From Irpex lacteus (taxonomy: Eukaryota; Basidiomycota; Agaricomycetes; Polyporales; Irpicaceae), in the NCBI GenBank assembly GCA_001986395.2, contig MQVO02000034.1, positions 1-64,000 on the forward strand: 64,000 bases of DNA. Reading direction: 5' to 3'. This document shows positions 33,647-44,390 of the stretch, in pieces. A program made the position numbers and the translations under genes. Under the pieces are notes generated by a model that was not told the DNA's origin, made no database searches, and was given only the letters and a program-made list of their open reading frames with translations. Within the stretch, counting starts at the first letter, position 1. Every line of letters starts with the position of its first letter.

Positions 33647-35139
33647 ATGAGGTTCTCACTTGGCCTGTCATTCCTCGCGACGGCGACACTCGCACTCGCG
33701 TCCAACGTACTCGAGCTCACGCCCGATAACTGGGACGAGCATGTCGGACAGGGGAAGCCTGCGCTGGTAGAATTGTGCGTGTTCGACTTTCATGTAGTGA
33801 AATGTTCAGCTGACGGTCGGCTGTGTGACTAGCTTCGCACCCTGGTGTGGGCACTGCAAGGTACGTCCTGTATTTATAGTCCGAGCATGGATACTTTCTA
33901 AAGATTCGCGCAGAACCTTGCGCCGAAATACGAAGAGCTGGCCGATGCTTTCGCACATGCCAAAGACAAGGTCATCATCGCCAAAGTAGACGCAGACGGT
34001 GTGGGCAAGCCCTTGGGACAGAAATTCGAGGTTCGAGGGTACCCAAGTGCGTTATCGACTCCTGGACTCACATAGAAAAAACTGACAATTGTATGGAAAG
34101 CCCTCAAGTGGTTCAACGGTGCAGGCAAGGAGGAAAGCAAGTACGAGGGACCGCGCGAGGTTGGGGATTTGGCCAAGTTGTACGTCCTATTCAGATTCTC
34201 TATGGTATCCAGAATTATAAATTGACTATTGCGCAGCGTCACAGACAACTCAGGTGTCAAGTCGAAGATTAAGCAGCCTCCGCCTCCCGCTTTCAAGGTT
34301 CTCGACGCGCATACGTTCGACGAAGTGGCTCTTGTAAGTAGTCCTTTACTCAGTACGTTGGATCTATCTTCTAATACCACAACCTTGAAGGACCCTTCAA
34401 AAGACGTCATTGTTACTTTCACGGCTCCCTGGTGTGGCCACTGCAAGAACCTGAAGCCCACCTATGAGAAGGTCGCCCTTGACTTTGCCAACGAACCCAA
34501 CGTATGTCTTCTCATGTACATATAAAGGATAACTACTGATTTGAGACTCGTCTATAGTGCGTTGTGGCAAACGTAGACGCGGACGCCGCTGCGAACCGAC
34601 CACTAGCTGAGAAGTACGGCGTCGGATCCTTCCCGACCATCAAGTTCTTCGGCAAGAACAACAAGGATGAGCCAGAGGACTACGACGAAGCCCGCACCGA
34701 AGAGGCCTTCGTCTCCTTCCTCAACGCCCGCTGTGGCACCCACCGCTCTCCGGGCGGCCTACTCGACGAGACTGTCGGGCGTCACCCCGAATTCGACAGC
34801 ATCGCGTCGCGGTTCGTCGGAGCGGCCAGTGACGCACGCGGTAAGCTGTTCGAGGACGCCAAACTGTTCGCGCGGGCCACGGGGGAGAAGTACAAGTACT
34901 ATCTGAAGGTGATGGAGAAGGTTGCGAACGGCACGGAGGGGTGGGTCGAGAAGGAGGCGAACCGGCTGGCGAGCATTCTGAAGAAGCGGAACATCTCGCC
35001 GCAAAAGTTGGACGAGGTGAAGGTGAAGGCGAATATCCTGAGTAGCTTCAAGGCTGTGGAGGAGAAGGCGGAGGAGGTCGTGGAGGAGGTGAAGGAGAAG
35101 GTCGAGGAGGTTGTCGGCCGTGCGTCTGCTGAGCTGTAG
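33647..35139 (+). CDS. Protein disulfide isomerase, ERp38 type
   Basis: Oxidises and rearranges disulfides of secretory proteins in the ER. Seven exons: 33647-33774, 33833-33860, 33914-34046, 34101-34179, 34237-34333, 34391-34501, 34558-35139, about 385 aa. Signal peptide MRFSLGLSFLATATLALA. Two thioredoxin domains, each with the CGHC active site (APWCGHCK about residue 50 and APWCGHCKNL about residue 167), then an all-helical ERp29c/PDI-D domain (about 270-385). The C-terminus is highly charged (EEKAEEVVEEVKEKVEEV) and ends in ASAEL, only a weak resemblance to HDEL-type retention signals. Exon 2 is a 28-nt microexon that carries the first active site. The upstream region 33530-33600 is CT-rich, a common strong fungal promoter feature. 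Confidence 0.93.
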
Positions 35140-35703
35140 AGAATGCGTACGTGTGACGTATGTACTTCGGTCTCGGTACCTTCTGCGTATGTGATTCAAT
35201 GAGTAACGGATCAAAAGCAAAGCATATCGGGTTGCTCAGTTACGCTTCCGTATCACGATTAAGATTTCAAATCGTGAACACACAGAAGCTCGCAGGGTAT
35301 GTAATAGCTTGAGGAGTACATATGATGTGAAAGAGCGACGTTGGAAGCGAGAGTTACATGGTGAGTAAGTTACATACAAGATAGGTGGTTCTGTAAGCAG
35401 AAACCCCGTTCTAAGTGTATAGAGATCGTTCAGAGACAGATGTGTGTAAATGAAGAATCAGTACTACTACGTTTGGTAATGTCCGAGATGGGATGTCCGT
35501 TCAAAGTTCGGTGGAGAGGTTCGTAGTCTATGCGAAGATTAGGAACAATTCTCCGTCTACGAGATTCGAGTGTCTGAGAGTGGGAATGATGTAGATGGTC
35601 GATGATAGGGTAACAGGCTAAGAAACATGGACGGGAGAGGGTTGGTCAGATAGCGACGACAGGACGAGAGACGGTAACTTACGATTCTGCGTGGCTTAGC
35701 GGC

Positions 35704-36007
35704 CTAGTCTGTAGGCGTTGGGGAGCTGGCACCAGGTGTCTGGCTAGGAGCTCCTCGCTTCGAGTACGCCTCTACAAACGCAGGCGATAAGGTTCAGTAG
35801 GCTGATTTATCAGTCAGCAGAGAGGTACGTACGTGGTGATCTGCGAACGAGCTGGGGTGGGTTCGGGGGGAGCCCACGGGCCATCCTCTGTGCGTTCGTC
35901 ATCCTCTTCTCGGACCTGGGAGGAACGACGCCTGCCTCGACCGGAGAGAGGGTGAGCAGGACGGTGAAGGCGAGGATAAGGGCGCAGATGAATGTGCGAA
36001 GGAACAT
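35704..36007 (-). CDS. Small secreted protein, 80 aa
   Basis: Two exons, 36007-35833 and 35771-35704, joined through a 61-nt intron (donor GTACGTACC, acceptor TTTGTAG). The predicted peptide has a clear signal sequence (FICALILAFTVLLTLSPVEA) and then the motif EKRMTNAQRMARGLPPNPP, widespread just after the signal peptide of many basidiomycete secreted and surface proteins. A short Ser/Thr/Pro tail ends at TPTD. The KR/RR dibasic sites flanking the motif could be Kex2 targets. Role unknown; candidate secreted peptide or cell-surface protein. Confidence 0.75.
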
Positions 36008-36299
36008 CTTGGGGAAATTTGAAAGATGCCGGATGCGTTCGTCGCAGATAAGTAGTAGGACGAGGGGATACGGTCGCTGTGCTGACTGAAAGGACAGACA
36101 AGGGAGAGCTCGGGGGACAAGGGAGGCTCGGAGACTGGTCTGTGCTGTGGGCAGGTGGTGATGGTGACCGACAACAAGATAGCCAGAGGATCGCAGCAGA
36201 GGAAGAAGGCTCTAAGTCGCGCGGAGATATGTCTTTTATACTTATCGGTGGACACTGCCAAGCAGTTCGCCGATTGAAATGCAATTTTAGAGAGTTCTA

Positions 36300-37455
36300 G
36301 AGCACCGAACTCCGAGATCAGTGAGGGGAATGTTTGAAGGAATGACCAATGATTTTGAAGGGTCCGGTATCGCGATGTCACAAATCACGGAATTCGGGGG
36401 TGCGATTGTGGAAAAAGAGTGACGCCGGGGTGCATGTTGGTGGTGCTCGGCATGGCTCGCGACGTCCAATCAGGAGTCATGGCCAACACCCTCCATGGGC
36501 TGCGGGCTGAGGTTGCCGTGCACGCTGCTTTTACTTATTTCCAAACTTATTCTCTGAAAAAAAACTCTGATATGTTCGTCAGTGAACCTGGACGGAGGAC
36601 GATACACTCTTGTGCTATAGACATATCAGTACTACACTTCTTACGTTTTCGGCAGATTCGCAGACGTTGGTAGTGCACAAGAGTGTACAAGTTTGCCGCA
36701 CAGCACGACAGCCCTCGAAATTTGGAAATGATGCATGATGGTGTAAGTGGCGTATGCCGATAATGATCCGTACACCAGTGTCCGGATATAGACATGGGCT
36801 TGGGATCCTAATAAGTACAAACAGTTTGACAATCACCTTCAACGTTCAACGTTCAACAGTAGGTAGCAGGGGTCAGCAAGGCTGAGTGATACCCTCTTGT
36901 ACATACGTATACTGCCGAAGGAGATATGGTCAGTGCTCTCTATCAATTGCTGGTTTACTTTCACATCTTCCCACCGTACATTCAAGTTCTGAACGCAGGC
37001 AGGGAGATCGATATTACTTAAGGCCGTGATAATCGCAGAGTAGTGCTTTAGTTACTGATGAAGATAGGTATTTTGTTCATCTCATCATTGACTTATGCAG
37101 TTTCTCTGCCGCCCCAGCTATAGAAATGAAGGTGAGCGCTCGCAGATTGGGTACGTTTAGATGATACTTAGATGCTTACTGTGGAAGCTTGCCCGGCGAA
37201 AAAATTGGGGGCTCCAGCGCCCATGCCGCCGTGGACAGTCGCCGTCGCACTAACAAATCACATTTAACCTCTAACGCCGAGTAGGGACAGCTTGTCCAGA
37301 CTACAATGTAAATGTCACGGTGGGAGCGACTTACGATCTCACATCTAAATGAGAGCGCTGAATGTCGACATCCCTGCCAACCACTCGTGGCGGATCGCTT
37401 CAGTAAGTAGAGTGTAAGTTCATAGAAAGACGGTGACTACTATACACAAGGACAC
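36300..37455. other. Intergenic stretch
   Basis: No supportable gene. A GTTCAAC triple repeat is at 36838-36858. Confidence 0.4.
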
Positions 37456-37934
37456 CTACCATAAAACGACCTTCTTCATTCCTATGACGCTAGTGACGAC
37501 GAGTACTGTATTAGAACTTGAATAGCGCTCATTAACAACGGCGAAAGTAATCACATACCGTTGCAGATTGGCCGTCTCGATGACGTTCAATGGCGCCAGC
37601 CCTTGAATTTTCCGTATCGGAGCAGCCGCAACGAGAAACAAACTACAGATCAGATACGCTGGAAAGCATAGAAGAGCAAGCATGGTGATGAAGACGAATA
37701 GCTGGCATAAGCATTAGCATGCAGAATGGGAGGGAAGTAATATGCGTCATACCAGTGAGGAAAGGAGACCGGCTCTGGAGCTTCGACTCGGAGGGGATGG
37801 GGGACCATGTACTTATATGACCAGCAGACGGCGAAGACCACGGCCCTCGAGTAACTTTCAGACGAGAGCTCCGTTAGTACAAGACATGAAACGGCATAGA
37901 TGATAGATTGACAGGCAGTGACTTGGTTCTGCAA
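37456..37934 (-). CDS. Possible membrane-protein exons, unrecognised
   Basis: Two minus-strand open segments contain hydrophobic, helix-like stretches: ACQSIIYAVSCLVLTE (about 37920) and LALLCFPAYLICSLFLVAAAP (37680). Splice-like signals separate them (GTATG...TAG). They could be exons of a small multi-pass membrane protein, but I could not join them convincingly, and one attempted splice gives a stop. Confidence 0.25.
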
Positions 37935-38510
37935 AAATTATTAATTTCCCTGTGGCTTGCCTCACATGATCCTGGTAGGATACTTGCCTGGTTAGACGAG
38001 TGAGGGCCAATTCAAAGCAGGGCGCCTCGACTGTGGCAAATAATCAATTGTTGGGCTGATTGACAATGGACTCAACGGTTTACTCGGATTGTTTCCAATG
38101 TGTGATAGAGATCTGATTCGTCCAAAATCGCTCCGCATAGTTTCGTCTGCGTACGGTCAGCGTTATGTCAAATCTGTACGACTCGTAATTGCCCGACCTG
38201 AAACGTGCCTTGTTCGTCGTTCGAATGAGTTCATGCTATACTATGGCCAAACCGACCGTCGAATGAGTGTTGGCTTGGCTACAATATTACCCGGTCGCGA
38301 TAAGGGTGTGTTGCTCGGTCCGTATGATACCCTCTATCACGGCACCTCTCTTCTGAACTTGGAACGGGAAACTCGAGAGAGGCGATTCTGGCGTAAATGG
38401 TTTAATAGATAACTTTAATCAAACATTAGTACATCTCGGGTTACAGGTATCCACACATGGCCATCACAAGGGCGGATTAGAGGAATATCACGAGTGACAT
38501 GAACGACCTC

Positions 38511-39214
38511 TCAGATCGACAAATTGTACTCGTATTCGCTACCCACGCTCTGCGATATCCATAGAACAATGGCAGAAAGCATGAGCGCGACGTTTTGCGA
38601 AACATTCGCGTATCCGTAGTAGGTGTACTGCTCTCCGTAAGCGTGCAGGATATACTTGAGGATGAGGATGGTCTGTGGCAACAGCATGATCAGTATCAAA
38701 GAATATCGTAGATGTCCAGTTTCAAAACCCATGGACAGGAATAGAGATATGTAGAAACACTCACCACACTCCCAGCCAATCCACCAGCCATCAACGCGAA
38801 GCCAATGAACAAAAACAGCCTCGCCCTCCAAACGGCTCTCGAGTCCCCAAAGCCTTCGTCGCCTCTCACACGGTCCTTGTCAATCAGGTTGACTACCAAC
38901 ATGCCCAGTAGCGAACAGATTCCGGGAACCCAGTCGACGAAGGTGACGTGAACGGGGGGCGGAAGGTCGACATCGCCTACTGGAGCATGGGCGTGTGCGG
39001 ATAGGATTACGGCGTCGAGGAATGTCCAGTTGGCTAGGGCAAACTACAAGAGCATTTAGAATAACTGGAAACTACGATAATAAAGGCTCAAGAGACGTAC
39101 GAGACCTCCTGCCAGATAGATACCTAGTGTCCGTTTGTGTTTCCCGAGAGTAAAGTTGGGAAATGGGTTGAGACACACTCTTCTAGGATCATAGTTTGAG
39201 CGAGGAAGAGACAT
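38511..39214 (-). CDS. VPS68: VPS68 (UPF0220/TMEM50 family membrane protein)
   Basis: Four-helix membrane protein of the UPF0220 family. Yeast Vps68 acts in endosome/vacuole protein sorting. Three exons, 39214-39101, 39043-38765 and 38672-38511, giving 184 aa, the normal family length. Membrane segments are at about residues 33-52 (GGLFALANWTFLDAVILSA), 75-95 (WVPGICSLLGMLVVNLI), 113-135 (ARLFLFIGFALMAGGLAGSV) and 155-172. It is divergently arranged with the MYND gene at 39615, with 400 bp between the start codons. A 50-bp fragment of this gene's start is repeated at 53988-54037. Confidence 0.9.
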
Positions 39215-39614
39215 CGTTGTTGGGCTGGTCGTCGAAGGTGGTGATGGAGATGGACTGCAGAGTCTCAGAGCAGTCAGGCTCAGGCTCAGAGCAGTGCTGC
39301 GTAACCAGCGAGTAGTCGTGGGAACGACTTTCCCGTTATAGAGCTAACGGAGGCAAATGTGCATGCCGTTCGAATTCCAGGTTCTCATTGCATGTCCCAT
39401 GTCGAATCTCGTATCCCTTTCTTTGTCGCATAGATACATTGTCTGTTCAACATTTCTATTCTGGTAGATTTTCTTATACCTGCGCCACTGTCATACGACC
39501 AAGTCCGCCTCCTCCGAGCGAAGACAAGCATCTCTCCTCTCCGAGTCCAAGTAGCTCAAAGTGCACAACGGTATACACAACAAAGATACCCTGTACACAT
39601 TCTAACAAGTAGAA
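39215..39614. promoter_or_regulatory. Divergent promoter, VPS68 / MYND gene
   Basis: 400 bp separate the two start codons. The whole interval is duplicated inverted at about 53570-53987, so the copies kept both the promoter and the transcription units. Confidence 0.5.
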
Positions 39615-40533
39615 ATGCCCGGAGCCAAGCCTCTCATCATAGACTCTCGCGCAGCACGACGCGAATTCACTCAATGTCAAAACTGTAAGTCCACGCCACA
39701 ATCCTGATGGCCATGGCGGGTTGTACTAACTATTCTATGTCTCGTGGGTGTGTACAGGCGGAAAGGACAAGGAGCATGATAAAATAAAGCTCTCTGTCTG
39801 TACTGGCTGCCGCATTGCAACATACTGCGTGCGTTTTGTTTACCTGCACATAGCCGTGTCTAACCCTTTTTATATCAATTTTGGAATTATATAGAGTCCG
39901 AGATGCCAACGTGGCCACTGGCCCGTACACAAACAACTATGCCTGCAACGCCGTAAAACCCAAAAAGACACCGCGGACATGGATAGGACCGTCACCGACC
40001 ACAATCCTCTCCTACGCCCCCTCCCCTCAGAGCTCATCGCCGAACTACGCTCCTTCACCCAGAAATTCAATCCTGCCATCTTCCAAGCCGGCATCAATGT
40101 CATGTACATGGCTCGCGCTCTACAAAATCCCTGGCGTGAGCTCGTTTTGATGATCATTCTCACACGACTACCAGACATCGACGAGTCCTCTCGTCCCTGG
40201 GCTCGTTTCAAAGTCGCACACGCGATGCCCCTTCCGATCGACACAGTGTTGGAATACACAAACGGCGACCCTAGCTTCCTGCAGCGTAAACGCGAGCAGG
40301 AGAACCAGCATCGGGCGGACGGATATACGGGGACGATCACGGCGATAATCAGCACGAATTGCGAGACGACGGAACCGCAGCGAATGCTGCATAATGTGAC
40401 GTTCTATGGGTTTGGCGACCATTCGTTCGATGCTGTGGCAATCTCGTCGGATTGGCAGGAGAGGTTCGCTGAGAGTGTGGAGAAGATGTGTGGGAGACCT
40501 GTGACTAGGACGGTGGGGACGTCGCCAGCGTAG
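39615..40533 (+). CDS. MYND-type zinc-finger protein
   Basis: Three exons, 39615-39684, 39758-39828 and 39895-40533, giving 259 aa. The N-terminus forms a MYND finger, a protein-protein interaction zinc module. Ligands visible: CQNC, then VCTGC, TYC, RCQ, HWPVH and C (residues about 21-65), all eight in place. The remaining 190 or so residues form an uncharacterised region with blocks LPSELIAELRSFTQKF, AGINVMYMARAL and NVTFYGFGDHSFDAV. Many Agaricomycete genomes have expanded families of short MYND proteins of unknown role. This copy is uninterrupted; its inverted duplicate at 53.5 kb is frameshifted. Confidence 0.85.
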
Positions 40534-41221
40534 ATCGATCATGTTCACTGTTGGGTAAGATTGATGTGGTATTGATCGTTTCAGGAACTCAGCTTCAACG
40601 AGAGGACCATGGAACGCTTTACTATATATTTTTGCCTTTGGGTGGGATATTTGGGTAGTTTGCACTCGTAAGGGCTCGTGTACTGTGCAACACTGCGCTT
40701 GAATCTCATGCTTTACTTATGCGCTGCTCTGATCAGCTATACCTGACAGACATCCCTGCCATGCATGAATTTAGCAATAAACCCAACGTCATGGTGCTTA
40801 GTCAATGGCTTTGTGGCGCACGCGCTTGTGTGACGGACGGTTCTGTATTGTCACGGTCATCCGAGCCTGACTCGGAGTCGCCTGGAGTCGCCTCTGTCTA
40901 TTCTGACGTTCAAACCAAGGCAGGTGAGCTCCGCTGCCTCTAGCTGTGCGACTTTCCACCGACTCTACTCCTTCTTGCTTTGCAGTGAAAATAGCCGAAG
41001 ACTGGCCGCCGACTGCACTATCTTGGCCATAACCCCAAGTCGGTATTTTTAACACATTAGCCTCTGGTCTCTATGCATTGCTGAACAAGTCGATTTGATA
41101 AAGGCCCTCCGCTGATATAGGCCCTGTAGTCAACCTCCTGCAGAGACCGTGCATTGTACGCTGATTAAACAGCATATTATACAAAGCGCCTTAGGGGTAC
41201 GATACCGACGTTGAACGGACT

Positions 41222-43618
41222 ATGGGAATCCATTTCGTTGAGAGGCCGTATGATGAGTTTATCAATGTGTTTGCTACTCCCAAGGCTACCAATCTAGCTG
41301 CCCATAAGAAGGTCACCGGAGCGACTACTCACAAGAACATCATCGATCTGGATCTACCCACCGAACAACTTGATGCTGCCGCCAAGGAACTGAAGGGACT
41401 GCTCGCCGGGAAAAGTGAGGAGCATATGTACGCACCGCTGGTAAGACCTTTCATTGGTATCTTGCTCAAACGTAGCCGATTTATATTGTGTAGTGCGCGT
41501 CTTTCAATGCAGCTACCGCTACCAATCCCACTCAGAAACACGTGTTCAAGGATGTGTCCGATTATCCCGAGTCTGGCCAGAACGACCTGAAGATCAACAT
41601 CGCCATGTATGACTGCACAAAGGCTGCGAGAGCTGCGTACGAGCTTCCCTCTGGGTCTGGGAAGAACCTCGCGCACACCGCATGGGCGTGGATGAAGTGC
41701 GCTATCGAGGTGAAATATGATACGCACGGGTCTGCCTTCTCCTTCGACGGATCTTTGCCTGTTCTTCGTGGCAAGCACTCTGAGGACGTCCAAGCGCAGA
41801 TTGCAAAGTACGCCACGGAGATGATGATTCGTCAGCATCGATCATTCGTGTTTGTGGTCTACATCTGCCGTGATAAATTCCGTCTCACGCGGTGGGACCG
41901 AGCTGGCTGCGTCGTTTCCGCTCCTGTGGATTTCGGGGCGGAACCCGCGAAGCTCTTAAATTTCATCCATCGACTCTCACTCATGTCGGAAGAAGAACTT
42001 GGCTACGACACGAAGTTCGAGTTGGCCTCGGAGAAGGAGATAGAGGCGTTACAAGATCTCTCCCATGTCAACTCGTACGCTGGTTCTATGGCGAACGAGA
42101 TTTTGGCTAACAGGATATTGTTCCCGATCTACAAGGTATGATGTCACATGTTTCACGTCCAAACTGCCAGTGCTCAGGCACTTTCTAGGTTACGTGCCCG
42201 AACCTGAGTCCAGGGACCGGTGACAGCACTTACTACATCGGGAAACACAAAGCCGTATCCTACTCGCCGATTGGGCGTGCTACCAAGGGCTACGTGGCGT
42301 TCCGCAAGGATATTCCATACCTCGCCTTTCTGAAAACCTACTGGCGGGCGAACATTGAAGATGCCTCATCTGAGCTCGCCATCTACGAGGCGCTAACTCG
42401 ACACGAAGTTCCCTACGTGGCCAGGGCGCTCGGCGGTGGGGACACTCAGGGGAAGGGAACTGTTACGCAGGAGTACCTCAACACCGAAAATCTCGCCGAG
42501 TGGGTTCAATGCATTGTTGTGATAGAGCAGCTTGCAAAGCCGCTGGAGGACTACGAAGACTCTTTGCAGCTGATCTCTATCGTCTATCAGGCTCTGCGCG
42601 GTACGTATACCGTGGCAGACATGACTACAAAGTTCACTAACGGACTTCTCCAGGCCATGAAGCTGCTTATGTGAAAGCCGGTGTCCTCCATCGTGATGTC
42701 AGTACGCATAACATCATGATTCTTGTGAACCAGCGAAAGCCAGAGAAAGAGGCTCAAGTCCACGGTCTACTGACAGATTGGGATCTGAGCAAGTTCAAGT
42801 CTGACCTCGTGAAAACCGCCAAGCAACTTGGGCGCGCAGTGAGTTCCCGTAGTTGTTGTCTGTCGCTTGTTGCTAATGTTGTTTGTGTTAGGGGACGTGG
42901 GAATTCATGTCTGCTCTCTCACTGCAATATCCGTACAAACCGAATACTCTAGCCGATGATCTCGAGTCTTTCATCCTCGTCGTCACATACAACTGCCTTC
43001 TATCACGACAGAACTACGGTTGGCACTCCCGGGTTGCCGCTCGATGTGCTGGCTACTAGCAATGGAAAGAATGAAGTCCTTGCTCGCTTTGTATCAAACG
43101 TTTTCGACGAGTGCGACAAAGACGGAAGTGATTACGTCGGAGGAACGTGGAAGCTGTTGTTAAACCAGAGCGGCGATCCTGGCTTCACCCTCACCGATAC
43201 CATTTCCCCTCATCTTCCGAGTCTCGTCGAAAACCTATATGCACTGCTCAAGGAGTTTTACGCATCTTACGACAGTGATGAGTACCAGCAGTATCGCCCT
43301 CTTCGGCAACCTCTGCATGTTGCATGTCGGAATCCCCAGATGCTTCCAATGCCCTCCCCAAGGGTTGTCAGAACAGCACCAGAACCTGAGAAGCCAGCTG
43401 GCGTGGCACGTCCTTTCAGAAGCGATGTCTTCGATTCGCATGATCGAATCATCGGTGTCTTTGACGATGTGTACCAGGCTCTCATGGCAGAAAGGGCGCA
43501 GCAGAAAGAACGGGATGAGACGATTCCTACGCTTGAAGATGATAAGACCGATGATCAATTCCTTGGGCTGCCTGGCTACGTTCTGACCTTTCACAAAACC
43601 GCATCCGGTTCCAAGTGA
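41222..43618 (+). pseudogene. FunK1-type fungal protein kinase, copy 1, frameshifted
   Basis: Exons 41222-41440, 41494-42135, 42189-42600, 42654-42838 and 42892-43618. Belongs to the fungal-type kinase family (Pkinase_fungal, FunK1), expanded in multicellular basidiomycetes. Kinase landmarks: VIEQL hinge, catalytic loop HRDVSTHNIMI, metal-binding DWDLSKF (in place of DFG) and GTWEFMSAL. In the last exon, at about 42985-43000, the frame changes relative to copies 2 and 3, where a few bases are missing; beyond it the frame is open to 43618. The catalytic core up to the lesion is intact, so a protein truncated in the C-lobe is possible. The C-terminal tail is shorter than in the other copies. 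Confidence 0.75.
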
Positions 43619-44390
43619 TCTTCCGATTAGGGTGGTGATAGGTCAGCAAAGAGGTCAAAAACAGACGAGTCGGGTGGTATAGGTCTGGGGCTAGAAGGCA
43701 TACAAGAGGTTCACGAGCATGAATGAACGTGCACGACGTAGCTAACGGATATGATGTATCTCCTCACACTTAACATCATTGTTGTTGTTATTCTCATATG
43801 AGCCATACCTATGGTATGTGTGACGACGCTGATGATGAGCGGGATGATCTCAGGCTACATCTTCTCTTCTGACATGCGCGCGCGCAGGCGGAGTGATCTT
43901 TTGACTGCCCATTTAGGCAGTACTACCACGTCACTGTTTGAAACAATCTGCAATCTCGCTCATAATGAATTGACGAGCCGCCACGCACTCCGTCCCAAAG
44001 TTATAACTGCCCGCGACAGGCCTGACGCTACATGTACACGTCTGCTGGATGTCTTCTTCTCGGACGTATCATGAATAGCCAATTTGTTTTTCCAAGAGTT
44101 TGAACGGGTAATATTCCAGGGAAGGTACTGGACGTTACAGTGCATTCCATTCATAGCAGTATCTGCAAGGGGGGTTGAATTGACATGGCTCCAATGGCTA
44201 GTTCACATAGCTAATCGTACAAAGAGTTAACGATACATGTTTATCACTCACATCCGCACAGCCTACGTCCCCTAACTGTCCTTCGATGTGTATGTTTTGA
44301 ATGTGTGGCTCTCAAATTACCCCTGACATTTCCATGTCTCCACCACTTGTCCATCTGTCATGCACGGCCACACACTAAAGTCCCCACCCA
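43619..44390. other. Intergenic stretch
   Basis: Region between convergent FunK1 copy 1 and SDS23; no gene recognised. Confidence 0.4.

Larger units (their letters stand above)
39165..41830. repeat. Inverted duplication, left arm
   Basis: About 2.67 kb (VPS68 5' end, divergent promoter, MYND gene, FunK1 exon 1 and half of exon 2) recurs in opposite orientation at about 51385-54037. Similarity is high over coding and non-coding parts. The outer edge is sharp (39165 pairs with 54037); the inner edge falls inside FunK1 exon 2. Confidence 0.85.

Noticed and set aside
38089..38412. 107-codon plus-strand open frame
   Set aside because: Starts on TTG, with no recognisable family and no supporting signals.
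40719..40943. Small open frame (YLTDIPAMHEF...) present in both inverted copies
   Set aside because: Its presence in both copies is explained by the duplication. The two frames differ upstream and at their ends, so conservation as a protein is not shown.
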